This document shows positions 1-6,544 of a DNA stretch of 10,073 nucleotides, one piece after another. The DNA comes from an uncultured Eubacteriales bacterium (GTDB lineage Bacteria > Bacillota > Clostridia > Peptostreptococcales > Anaerovoracaceae). The notes beneath the pieces were generated by a model. It had not been told where the DNA came from. It ran no database searches and worked only from the letters and a program-made list of their open reading frames with translations. The position numbers and the translations under genes were made by a program. The DNA lies in the NCBI GenBank assembly GCA_902797405.1, contig CADBSP010000053.1:1-10073 (forward strand), written 5' to 3'. Position 1 is the first letter of the stretch, and every line of letters begins with the position of its first letter.

Positions 1-644
1 CCAAAGCCCCGGTCTCTGAAAATATTCTGAATAGGAGCGTAACCGGGATCCTCGGTACATACTAGGTCAATATTCATCTTTGTCAGAATACGAGCAAGGT
101 GAGAAGTTAGCTGCTGAGTTCCTGCTCCGATTACAACCTGATCCGGACTGGCGGCAACACCACGGGAGGAGTATAGATATTTGCAGATCTCGAATCTCAA
201 TGCAGCTTCACCCTGGACATCACTCTCGAATAGAAGCATGTCTGCATATTCCGTTAACACCCTGGAACTACATTTTTTCCATTTTGCAAAATCAAAGGTA
301 TCAGGATCCTGCAGGTATCTTCCTCGATCAAAAGTGTAATCATCCATTTCAGGTTTTTCTTTGGCATCAGCATCACGTGCAGTAACTGCAGCAGTAGGAA
401 TCTCGGCCACATAATAGCCCGACTGGGGTTTACTTATTATATAACCCTCGGTCAAAAGCTGCTCGTAGGCCTGCCCAGTTGTGGTGATTGAAAGACCTGT
501 ATCGGAAGCAATTTGGCGGAGACTGGGGAGCTTTTCCCCGACCGTAATATTTCCTTCCAATATTTCATCTTTTATGTGCCTGTACAACTGTATATATAGA
601 GGAATGGCATTATTGTTATTTTGATGATGTACAAATGGCTTCAT
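1..644 (-). CDS. MocR/PdxR-family transcriptional regulator (GntR winged helix + aminotransferase-like domain), C-terminus cut off by window edge
   Basis: I translated this from the minus strand; 214 codons are present before the window edge. Residues 15-80 form a GntR-type winged helix (IPLYIQLYRHIKDEI, then EKLPSLRQIA, LSITTTGQAYEQL, EGYI and SGYYV). An acidic linker follows. From about residue 110 the sequence matches the N-terminal part of a fold-type I aminotransferase domain (QGEAALRFEICKYLYSSRG, VVIGAGTQQ, EDPGYAPIQNIF). This order defines MocR regulators, usually about 450-500 residues, so more than half of the protein is missing, including the expected PLP-binding lysine. The ATG at 644 is preceded by GGGAGA (659-654) with a 9-nt spacer. 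MocR proteins are known to bind PLP and to control B6, GABA, taurine or other amino-compound genes, often from divergent promoters. Control of the divergent ECF transporter is inferred. The family call is secure; the ligand and targets are not. Confidence 0.9.
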   Translation of the reverse strand, partial: MKPFVHHQNNNNAIPLYIQLYRHIKDEILEGNITVGEKLPSLRQIASDTGLSITTTGQAYEQLLTEGYIISKPQSGYYVAEIPTAAVTARDADAKEKPEMDDYTFDRGRYLQDPDTFDFAKWKKCSSRVLTEYADMLLFESDVQGEAALRFEICKYLYSSRGVAASPDQVVIGAGTQQLTSHLARILTKMNIDLVCTEDPGYAPIQNIFRDRGF

Positions 645-720
645 ATGCTAATATCTCCCGAACTGTATGCTTTAAAAAATAAATAATTGCATATTTTGAT
701 AAATACACTTATATGCTAAG

Positions 721-749
721 ATTATATCGAGGAACAAACATTACGTCAA
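721..749 (-). promoter_or_regulatory. Sigma-A promoter of the MocR-type regulator
   Basis: On the minus strand, TTGACG (749-744) is followed by a 17-bp spacer and a perfect TATAAT (726-721). This predicts a start near 714 and an untranslated leader of about 70 nt before the ATG at 644. The hexamers and spacing are near consensus. The repeat array at 777-865 lies just upstream of this promoter, where a regulator bound to it could also affect its own gene. Confidence 0.75.
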
Positions 750-776
750 TATAAATAGATGGAGTGTAGGCGTGTG

Positions 777-865
777 GATGTGATTAATACATGTAGATGC
801 GATTAATGTGTGAAGATGTGATTAATACATATAAATGTGATTGATTACGTGAAAATGTGATTTAA
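777..865. repeat. Five degenerate direct repeats of 19-20 bp; candidate MocR operator array
   Basis: Units begin at 777, 796, 815, 834 and about 854, giving steps of 19, 19, 19 and 20 bp. The shared core is GATGTGATTAATACAT: units 1 and 3 match exactly over 16 bp, unit 2 differs at a few positions, and units 4 and 5 keep AATGTGATT. The array sits between the divergent regulator and the ECF S-component gene. MocR regulators are known to bind directly repeated sites, so an operator role is plausible but inferred. I found no convincing promoter for the S-component gene. A weak candidate is TTGATA (696-701) with GATTAT (720-725), which overlaps the -10 of the minus-strand promoter and would place the repeats in the transcribed leader. 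Confidence 0.7.
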
Positions 866-913
866 GCGCATTTAAGAGTTTAAGACATACAAAATGTTTA
901 TGCGGAGTTCGAT

Positions 914-1540
914 ATGAGCGAGCCAAAAAAAGAGGTTAATAAAATGAATGAGAGAACTATTAAAGTCGTCATGACGGGAATCATGACCAGCTTGATTTTG
1001 GTATCTACCATGATGTTTAGAATTCATATCCCTTTCACTCAGGGATATGTCCATCTAGGGGATGCAGCAATTTTTATTGCAGTTTTGATTGTTGGGAAGA
1101 GGTATGGAACCTTTGCTGCGGGTGTAGGTTCGGCAATGGCAGATTTGTTTAGTGGATACGCATATTATGCTCCGTGGACCTTTGCGGTAAAAGCCTTAAT
1201 GGCTTTCGTTGTTGGCGCGGCATTGGAATATTATGAGAAAAAAATACATGAAGAAAAGATCAAGGAAACTACAGATTCCAAAACAAACCAGGTTGAAAGC
1301 CCATGGCTTAATTCTAAAGGAAGAATTCCAACGCTGGAACTCCTTGCGATGTTCTTTGGTGGAGTGGAGATGTGCGTAGGTTATTACATATCAGCTAGCC
1401 TAATGCAAGGAAACTGGTATACACCGCTATTCTCAATCCCGGGAAACATCGCACAGTTTATTGTTGGAATGGTTTTGGCAATTGCATTAGCATCCGCATT
1501 ATATAAGACTCCTGCCAGAAAATACTTTGCAATCAAATGA
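914..1540 (+). CDS. ECF transporter S component (substrate-binding membrane subunit), possibly vitamin B6 or a related compound
   Basis: This small, very hydrophobic protein has several membrane segments. The motif QGYVHLGDAAIFIAVLIVGKRYG, then GVGSAMADLFSGYAYYAPWTFAVKALMAF, is typical of the S components once called DUF1393 (ECF-ribofla_trS). A charged loop of about 40 residues (EYYEKKIHEEK to NSKGRIPTLE) separates the N- and C-terminal membrane parts. S components bind the vitamin in the membrane and dock on EcfA1-EcfA2-EcfT, encoded immediately downstream, which supplies ATP-driven transport. The ATG at 914 has GGAG at 904-907. An alternative ATG at 944 has AGAGG at 931-935 and starts closer to the first membrane helix, so the protein is either 208 or 198 residues; I lean slightly to 944. 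The substrate cannot be read from sequence. Vitamin B6 is suggested only by the divergent MocR regulator. Confidence 0.85.
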   Translation: MSEPKKEVNKMNERTIKVVMTGIMTSLILVSTMMFRIHIPFTQGYVHLGDAAIFIAVLIVGKRYGTFAAGVGSAMADLFSGYAYYAPWTFAVKALMAFVVGAALEYYEKKIHEEKIKETTDSKTNQVESPWLNSKGRIPTLELLAMFFGGVEMCVGYYISASLMQGNWYTPLFSIPGNIAQFIVGMVLAIALASALYKTPARKYFAIK

Positions 1541-1544
1541 GAGA

Positions 1545-1614
1545 GAGTACATAACTATAATAATTGATATAATAAAATCAAACGAGTACATTATATAGCC
1601 CAAATAGTTGATAT
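1545..1614. repeat. Degenerate direct duplication in the spacer before ecfA1
   Basis: GAGTACAT occurs at 1545-1552 and 1584-1591. TTGATAT follows each copy, at 1564-1570 and 1608-1614. The 80-bp spacer therefore looks like a roughly 40-bp sequence duplicated and then diverged. No Shine-Dalgarno match precedes the ATG at 1621. Confidence 0.45.
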
Positions 1615-1620
1615 TAGCAA

Positions 1621-2460
1621 ATGAGCGACATTATTAAAATCGAAAACTTGATATTTGAATATTCTTCTGATGAAGAAGAGTCAATGGCAAAACGTGTCCT
1701 AAAAGGCATCAACCTGGATATTAGGTCAGGGAGTTTCACAGCAATCATTGGACAGAACGGATCGGGTAAATCCACATTGGCAAAGAATCTTAACGGACTA
1801 CTCCTCCCAACCGGGGGAGCTGTTTACGTTAAGGGCTGGAATACCGTAGATGAGGATCACATTTGGGATGTCAGACAGACTGCAGGCATGGTATTTCAAA
1901 ATCCTGACAACCAACTGGTTTCTTCGATAGTGGAAGATGATGTTGCGTTTGGCCCAGAGAACCTAGGAATCGACCCTGCACTAATCAGAGAGAGAGTAGA
2001 TAAGGCATTGGAAGATGTGCGAATGGGCGAATATAAGCGAAAGGCACCTCATCTTCTTTCAGGTGGACAAAAGCAAAGAATTGCAATAGCCGGAGCCATC
2101 GCAATGAAACCGGAATGCATTATATTCGATGAACCGACGGCTATGCTGGACCCGGCTGGCCGCGCAGATATAATGGAAATCATTCATGAACTAAATGAGG
2201 AAGGAATCACAGTTATTCTAATCACTCATTTCATGGAAGAAGCTGTACAGGCCGATAGGGTAATCATCCTCGATCAAGGAGAGATACTTCTGGATGGCAA
2301 ACCGGAAGAAGTCTTTTCTCAGGTTGAGACAATACGGAATGCAAGTCTGGAGGTTCCAATGGTGATAGAAATTGCTGACTATCTAAGAGCAAAAGGAATT
2401 AGTATTCCACATGAAATTTTAACGAGTGACGCGCTGATTGAATATGTGACAAAGCATTGA
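1621..2460 (+). CDS. ecfA1: ECF transporter ATPase EcfA1 (CbiO-type)
   Basis: This is an ABC ATPase of 279 residues, normal for EcfA. The motifs in order are Walker A GQNGSGKST (44-52), Q-loop VFQNPDNQ with Gln93, signature LSGGQ (146-150), Walker B IIFDE ending in the catalytic Glu171, D-loop AMLD, and switch His203 (ITHFMEEA). The region after about residue 220 is the C-terminal domain typical of ECF ATPases. It should pair with EcfA2 into a heterodimer that powers EcfT and the S component on the cytoplasmic face of the membrane. The DNPDNQ-like Q-loop favours the A1 rather than the A2 paralogue. It lies 80 bp after the S-component gene on the same strand. The start gives the usual short N-terminus (MSDIIKIENL), but no Shine-Dalgarno is visible upstream. 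Confidence 0.95.
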   Translation: MSDIIKIENLIFEYSSDEEESMAKRVLKGINLDIRSGSFTAIIGQNGSGKSTLAKNLNGLLLPTGGAVYVKGWNTVDEDHIWDVRQTAGMVFQNPDNQLVSSIVEDDVAFGPENLGIDPALIRERVDKALEDVRMGEYKRKAPHLLSGGQKQRIAIAGAIAMKPECIIFDEPTAMLDPAGRADIMEIIHELNEEGITVILITHFMEEAVQADRVIILDQGEILLDGKPEEVFSQVETIRNASLEVPMVIEIADYLRAKGISIPHEILTSDALIEYVTKH

Positions 2461-2480
2461 ATTACAATAGCATTGAATTA
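2453..2480. repeat. 12-bp tandem duplication spanning the ecfA1 stop codon
   Basis: AGCATTGAATTA occurs at 2453-2464 and again at 2469-2480, a 16-bp step. The first copy contains the ecfA1 stop codon TGA (2458-2460). This looks like a recent local duplication of the end of the gene into the spacer. Confidence 0.6.
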
Positions 2481-2530
2481 AAAACACAAATAATCAAGCA
2501 ATCTACAGATAAGATTCAGTCAATATAGTT

Positions 2531-2589
2531 AAGAAACCAAAATAAACAGAGATAAGATTATTTAATAAAAGAAACCAAAACAGAAATAA
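2531..2589. repeat. Direct repeat immediately upstream of ecfA2
   Basis: AAGAAACCAAAA occurs at 2531-2542 and 2569-2580. Each copy is followed by a related ACAGA(G/A)ATAA string (2546-2555 and about 2580-2589). The second copy abuts the ecfA2 ATG at 2590. No GGAGG-like sequence is present. Confidence 0.55.
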
Positions 2590-3444
2590 ATGTCAATCGA
2601 AGTAAGAAATCTATCACACATATATAGCCCGGGAATGCCTGATGAGCAAATAGCCTTAAACGATATCAGCTTTGATATTAAGGATAGGGAGGTTGTTGCA
2701 GTTATTGGTCATACCGGATCCGGGAAATCAACATTGCTGCAACACCTAAATGGGCTGCTAAAGGCAACGACGGGAACAATCAAAATTGGAGATGTGGATA
2801 TCACTTCTCCGGGGGTTGTTATGCGCGATATTAGGCGACGCGTTGGCTTGGTTTTCCAATATCCTGAATACCAGTTATTTGAGGAAACCGTTGCGAAGGA
2901 TGTCGCTTTTGGACCAAAGAACCTGGGGCTTTCCGAAGAAGAGATAGGTCAGAGGGTAAGGGAAGCAATAGAACTGGTCGGTTTGGATTTCGATGAACTA
3001 AAAGACAGATCACCCTTTGAGTTATCCGGCGGACAAAAGAGAAGAGTGGCTATCGCTGGCGTAATCGCAATGAAACCGCAGGTCTTGATTTTGGATGAAC
3101 CTACTGCAGGACTTGATCCCGGAGCACATAAAGAAATCCTCAGAATGATTCGGAAAATCCATGAAAGGGAGAAGAATATTATCATTTTCGTAAGTCATAA
3201 TATGGCTGATGTTGCGGATTTAGCAGATAGAATTCTGGTTATGGATCATGGGAAACTGCTTATGGACGGAACGCCAAAAGAGGTCTTCAATCAAAGAGAG
3301 AAGTTGGAAAGCATAGGCCTTTCGATTCCTCCTGTAACAAAGCTAATGGAGGACATGAGAGTAAAAGGCATTAATCTTCCTGATTCCATTCTGAGTATAG
3401 AAGAAGCCAAAGAAGAATTATATAAATACCTTTCTCGTAACTAG
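2590..3444 (+). CDS. ecfA2: ECF transporter ATPase EcfA2 (CbiO-type)
   Basis: This is the second ABC ATPase of the transporter, 284 residues. The motifs are Walker A GHTGSGKST (40-48), Q-loop VFQYPEYQLF with Gln90, signature LSGGQ (145-149), Walker B VLILDE ending in Glu170, D-loop AGLD, and switch His203 (VSHNMADV). The FQYPEYQLFE Q-loop and the N-terminal IYSPGMPDEQIAL segment are typical of EcfA2 and distinguish it from EcfA1. Together they should form the heterodimeric motor. It is 129 bp downstream of ecfA1 and 94 bp upstream of ecfT. In many Firmicutes the ecfA1-ecfA2-ecfT set sits beside rplQ and truA. Here it is coupled to its own S component, which suggests either a dedicated transporter or a relocated shared module. 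Confidence 0.95.
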   Translation: MSIEVRNLSHIYSPGMPDEQIALNDISFDIKDREVVAVIGHTGSGKSTLLQHLNGLLKATTGTIKIGDVDITSPGVVMRDIRRRVGLVFQYPEYQLFEETVAKDVAFGPKNLGLSEEEIGQRVREAIELVGLDFDELKDRSPFELSGGQKRRVAIAGVIAMKPQVLILDEPTAGLDPGAHKEILRMIRKIHEREKNIIIFVSHNMADVADLADRILVMDHGKLLMDGTPKEVFNQREKLESIGLSIPPVTKLMEDMRVKGINLPDSILSIEEAKEELYKYLSRN

Positions 3445-3497
3445 ACAAAATATTATTTATCAATTGATAATGAACATATTGATAGGGATTATTAAAA

Positions 3498-3536
3498 CGC
3501 AGAATATAATCGCATAATATAAACGCAAAAATTAAA
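3498..3536. repeat. Three tandem 13-bp units before ecfT
   Basis: Units at 3498-3510, 3511-3523 and 3524-3536 each begin with CGCA and continue with an A/T-only stretch (for example CGCATAATATAAA). The array ends two bases before the ecfT ATG at 3539, where a Shine-Dalgarno would be expected and none is seen. Confidence 0.65.
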
Positions 3537-3538
3537 CA

Positions 3539-4351
3539 ATGATTAGAGACATCACTTTGGGACAATACTATGCATCGGAATCTCCAATACATAGGCTGGA
3601 TCCCCGTACAAAAATAATAGGCGTATTTGCTTTTATCATAGAGCTCTTTTTGGTAAAGAACTTTATGGGTTTTTTGGTATGCGCACTCGCACTTGGCTTG
3701 GTGGTCGCAATATCACGCGTGCCTCTCTCTTTCATCCTAAGGGGCCTGAAGCCAATTCTTCTTATTCTGGCTTTTACATTCCTTTTAAACATCTTCATGA
3801 TTGACGGCGAAATAATTTGGCAGTGGAAGTTCCTAAAGATAACAATGGAAGGAATCTATCGAGCTCTCTTCATGGGATTTAGATTACTGCTTCTCATTAT
3901 TTCAAGTTCGCTACTCACGCTAACAACGAAACCGATAGCATTAACTGATGGTTTGGAAAAACTCATGTGGCCACTAAGTAAGGTTGGCATTCCGGCTCAT
4001 GAAATTGCAATGATGATGTCCATCGCTCTCAGATTCATACCTACGCTTCTTCAGGAAACTGACAAGATAATGAAGGCGCAGCAAGCTCGAGGTGCTGATT
4101 TTGAATCAGGAAGCATTATACAAAGGGCAAAAGCATTAATTCCAATTTTGATACCGCTCTTTATTAGTGCCTTCCACATAGCATCCGATTTGGCGATGGC
4201 CATGGAAGCGAGGTGCTATAGAGGCGGCAAGGGGAGAACTAGGATGAATGAGATTCATTTTGGGAAGAGAGATATCGTTGCACTATTGTTTTTTATAATT
4301 CTCCTGGCACTAATAATCCTAACCCGAATGTATTTCCCGTGGAATATATAA
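3539..4351 (+). CDS. ecfT: ECF transporter transmembrane (scaffold) subunit EcfT
   Basis: This 270-residue membrane protein opens with the family N-terminus (MIRDITLGQYYASESPIHRLDPRTKI). It then has four to five hydrophobic segments, at about residues 27-58, 70-87, 110-127, 198-215 and 246-266. EcfT carries two coupling helices with Ala-Arg-Gly motifs that dock into the ATPase pair. The first is intact (QQARGADF, Arg184). The second reads AMEARCYRGG (Arg225), with Cys in place of Gly; I believe this variant occurs in other Firmicutes and keeps the key arginine. The protein links the S component to EcfA1/EcfA2. The start matches the family but has no Shine-Dalgarno upstream. Confidence 0.95.
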   Translation: MIRDITLGQYYASESPIHRLDPRTKIIGVFAFIIELFLVKNFMGFLVCALALGLVVAISRVPLSFILRGLKPILLILAFTFLLNIFMIDGEIIWQWKFLKITMEGIYRALFMGFRLLLLIISSSLLTLTTKPIALTDGLEKLMWPLSKVGIPAHEIAMMMSIALRFIPTLLQETDKIMKAQQARGADFESGSIIQRAKALIPILIPLFISAFHIASDLAMAMEARCYRGGKGRTRMNEIHFGKRDIVALLFFIILLALIILTRMYFPWNI

Positions 4352-4417
4352 ACTCGGAGAGTAAAGCATAAGGGCCAACACTAAACTAAGGGAATACATG
4401 TTAAAAATGAGTAAACT

Positions 4418-4443
4418 CTATAAATAGAAACTATAAATAGAAG
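4418..4443. repeat. 13-bp tandem repeat in the ecfT-trmB spacer
   Basis: CTATAAATAGAA(A/G) occurs twice head to tail, at 4418-4430 and 4431-4443. A more diverged CTATAAAAG and TATAGATAGAAA pair continues to the trmB start at 4493. The rest of this 141-bp spacer shows no clear promoter, terminator or open frame. Confidence 0.6.
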
Positions 4444-4492
4444 TGATACCATGATGGAATGGAAGCTATAAAAGTAAAGTATAGATAGAAAA

Positions 4493-5284
4493 ATGCGTCA
4501 AAGAAGGATAAAGAACATAGAGGAGAAGCTCCTCACATATACTGATTTAATAATTGAGAATCCTGAAGAGAGAAAGGGTGCTTGGCGGAATTGTTTTATT
4601 CCTAAAAAAGACTCTAATGATGACATTATTGATTCTGAGAGTAATGGCTCATCTGGTGCTATGATTCCATCAGACAGTCAAAATGACATCCCTCTGTTTC
4701 TGGAAATTGGATGCGGAAAAGGACGTTTTATTACGGAATCAGCAAAGGCCGATAAAAAGAGTTTTTTCCTTGCCGTTGAAGGTGTGCCCAGCGTGGTGTA
4801 TCGGGCTTTGGACAGGGTAACCAAGGAGGAATTAGACAACGTAAGATTTATAACCCAGTATGTGAATGATGCTAATGAATGGTTTGAAAAAGAGGAAGTA
4901 GACGGCATCTTCCTGAACTTCTCCGATCCTTGGCCGAAAGCCAGAACAGCCAAGCGAAGACTTACATACAGAGAAAAGCTCAATCAGTATCATGACGTTT
5001 TAAAACCCGGCGGCTTCATCAGGATTAAGACGGATAACGATGATTTCTTCGCTTTTACATTGGAAGAAATCGAAGCTGTCAACTCTGCTTGCAAGACTTC
5101 TGTGGAAGAACCGAATTCCGAGCAACTTAATCAAAAGGAACTTGCCCCTATATACGAAATCGTTGCGCTAACTCGTGATCTTCATAAATCCGAATGGGCC
5201 GACATCGGTCCAATGACAGAGTACGAAAAGAAGTTCACGAACCTCCGCAAAAACATCAACTTCGTAGAACTACGTAAAGTTTAA
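4493..5284 (+). CDS. trmB: tRNA (guanine-N7-)-methyltransferase TrmB
   Basis: This SAM-dependent Rossmann-fold enzyme makes m7G at position 46 of the tRNA variable loop. The visible signatures are the basic start MRQRR, SAM-binding motif I EIGCGKGRF (71-79), an acidic residue in AVEG after the second strand, the family hallmark NFSDPWPK (142-149), KPGGFIRIKTD (171-181), and the C-terminal TEYEKKF (242-248). At 263 residues it is longer than the usual 210-220. Most of the excess is a low-complexity, Ser/Asp/Asn-rich insertion at about residues 38-65, just before the SAM motif, plus some at 200-216. The insert should form a surface loop and leaves the catalytic motifs intact. It may share a transcript with the ECF genes, but the 141-bp gap leaves room for its own promoter. 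No Shine-Dalgarno precedes the ATG. Confidence 0.95.
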   Translation: MRQRRIKNIEEKLLTYTDLIIENPEERKGAWRNCFIPKKDSNDDIIDSESNGSSGAMIPSDSQNDIPLFLEIGCGKGRFITESAKADKKSFFLAVEGVPSVVYRALDRVTKEELDNVRFITQYVNDANEWFEKEEVDGIFLNFSDPWPKARTAKRRLTYREKLNQYHDVLKPGGFIRIKTDNDDFFAFTLEEIEAVNSACKTSVEEPNSEQLNQKELAPIYEIVALTRDLHKSEWADIGPMTEYEKKFTNLRKNINFVELRKV

Positions 5285-5518
5285 CCAAAACAAGTCATAC
5301 TAAAGAGATGGGGGTATGCACCTAAGTAACGTCCTCGAAATTTGCAATAATACCAAAAAAATAAAAAGCACCTTCGTGGAGTTATCAACGGGGGTCCCCA
5401 GCCCACTGGATAACTCCAGACGAAGGTTTTTTCATTTTTTTGATTATTGATTAAATTTCTGCGGGATGTTACTTAGGTGCATATCCCCATCTCTTCTAGT
5501 GTTTAATCATGTTTTGGT
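5284..5518. repeat. 235-bp full-length imperfect palindrome (MITE-like) between convergent trmB and uppP
   Basis: The left arm (5284-5386) and right arm (5409-5518) are inverted copies along almost their whole length. The outermost block is ACCAAAACA (5284-5292) against TGTTTTGGT (5510-5518). Next is a 28-bp block (5303-5330 against 5468-5495) with a single G/A difference that would still form G-U in plus-strand RNA. Inside this are weaker matches (AAATTT, CAATAAT, AAAAAAAT), then the 17-bp core stem of the terminator and a 22-nt GC-rich loop. It starts at the last base of the trmB stop codon. No open frame and no obvious target-site duplication are seen. It could be a non-autonomous mobile element or an elaborate bidirectional terminator. 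Confidence 0.85.
5370..5441. terminator. Strong bidirectional intrinsic terminator for trmB and uppP
   Basis: ACCTTCGT (5370-5377) pairs with ACGAAGGT (5420-5427). GGAGTTATC (5378-5386) pairs with GATAACTCC (5409-5417). A 2-nt bulge (5418-5419) separates the two stems, and the 22-nt loop contains GGGGTCCCC. On the plus strand the stem runs into six T (5427-5432) and then seven more (5435-5441). On the minus strand it is followed by TGCTTTTTATTTTTTT. It can therefore stop transcription arriving from either convergent gene. Confidence 0.9.
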
Positions 5519-5542
5519 GAATCATGGTATGCGGTAAAGGCT

Positions 5543-6394
5543 TTATTTCTTTAGGAAGAAATACGCCAATACGATTACACCGAGGATTATGCGATAGTAA
5601 CCGAAGATCTTGAAGTCGTGCTTTTTTACATATGCCATTAGGAACCTGATACAAGCCAGGGATATCAGGAAGGCCACGACACATCCAACGAGGAGCAACA
5701 CTATTTCTATAGGGAGATAGTGGAATCCGAATTCTAGAAGCTTAAATAAGCTGGCACCCGCCATAACGGGAATGGCCAGGAAGAATGTGAATTCTGCGGC
5801 TACGGTTCTTTCTACTCCGATTAAAAGACCGCCTATGATAGTTGCTCCGGATCTGGAAGTTCCGGGGAATATGCCAGCAATCAATTGAAAGAGACCGATT
5901 ATAATGGCATCTTTAAATGTGAGTTGTCTGATATTGGTGACTCGGGGTTCTTTGTTTAGACTGTTGTTCTTATTTTCAACGATTATGAATGCAATACCGA
6001 CGAGGATAAGCATGATGGCGACAACGGTTGATGTCTGTAAATGCTCCTCCAACCAATCATCGAACAAAACCCCGACTATACCTGCAGGTATACACGCAAC
6101 TATGATTTTTACCCAAAGGTTCATTACATCGTAGCGGATGAATGGCTTGTTTTTAACCTTGGTGTTAAAAGGCCAAATCTTTTGCCAGAAGTAAACGACG
6201 ACGGCCAGGATTGCGCCAAGTTGAATGACGACCAAAAACATGTTCCAGAAATCCTCGGACACCTTCATCGGCATGATATCCTTAAAGAGGATTAGGTGTC
6301 CTGTGCTGCTGACAGGAAGCCATTCGGTTATTCCTTCTACAATTCCGTAGACGATTGCTTTGATTACTTCAATTAAATTAGCTAAATTAAACAT
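5543..6394 (-). CDS. uppP: Undecaprenyl-diphosphatase UppP (BacA)
   Basis: This polytopic membrane enzyme removes a phosphate from undecaprenyl pyrophosphate, returning the lipid carrier for peptidoglycan and wall-polymer synthesis; family members can give bacitracin resistance. Both catalytic signatures are present: EGITEWLPVSSTGH (residues 20-33, with Glu20 and Glu24) and PGTSRSG (177-183, with Arg181). Seven to eight hydrophobic helices span the 283 residues, a normal length. The open frame extends upstream to 6454, but the ATG at 6394 is preferred because AAGGA lies 8 nt upstream and the protein then starts directly at the first helix, as in other BacA proteins. It has its own promoter at 6516-6544 and is divergent from the wall-protein gene. 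It shares the bidirectional terminator with trmB. Confidence 0.96.
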   Translation of the reverse strand: MFNLANLIEVIKAIVYGIVEGITEWLPVSSTGHLILFKDIMPMKVSEDFWNMFLVVIQLGAILAVVVYFWQKIWPFNTKVKNKPFIRYDVMNLWVKIIVACIPAGIVGVLFDDWLEEHLQTSTVVAIMLILVGIAFIIVENKNNSLNKEPRVTNIRQLTFKDAIIIGLFQLIAGIFPGTSRSGATIIGGLLIGVERTVAAEFTFFLAIPVMAGASLFKLLEFGFHYLPIEIVLLLVGCVVAFLISLACIRFLMAYVKKHDFKIFGYYRIILGVIVLAYFFLKK

Positions 6395-6515
6395 ATCTCC
6401 AATCCTTAATAAACATGCGTTAATACAATCAACCACCCGTGGATTTATCACCATCGATTTTGCATGCGTTTTAAATGCTACTTATTTAGGCATTATGCAA
6501 AAATACGCCGGTGCT

Positions 6516-6544
6516 ATTCTATCACAGTATAATTAATTTGTCTA
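6516..6544 (-). promoter_or_regulatory. Sigma-A promoter of uppP, extended -10
   Basis: On the minus strand, TAGACA (6544-6539) is followed by a 17-bp spacer and TAGAAT (6521-6516). A TG one base before the -10 makes it an extended -10. Both hexamers match consensus at 5 of 6. The predicted start is near 6509, giving a leader of about 115 nt. Its -35 lies on the same bases as the -35 of the opposite promoter. Confidence 0.7.

Noticed and set aside
80..385. Plus-strand open frame of about 100 codons
   Set aside because: It lies antisense to the MocR regulator, has no ribosome binding site, and its translation resembles no protein family.
777..865. Regular short repeats that might be taken for a CRISPR array
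   Set aside because: The 19-20 bp units are head to tail with no unique spacers, are degenerate, and have no cas genes nearby.
5904..6295. Two overlapping plus-strand open frames
   Set aside because: Both are antisense to uppP, whose motifs are unambiguous. Their translations show no domain features.
6395..6454. Upstream start for uppP at 6454
   Set aside because: It would add 20 non-family residues and lacks a spaced ribosome binding site. The ATG at 6394 has AAGGA and the normal BacA N-terminus.
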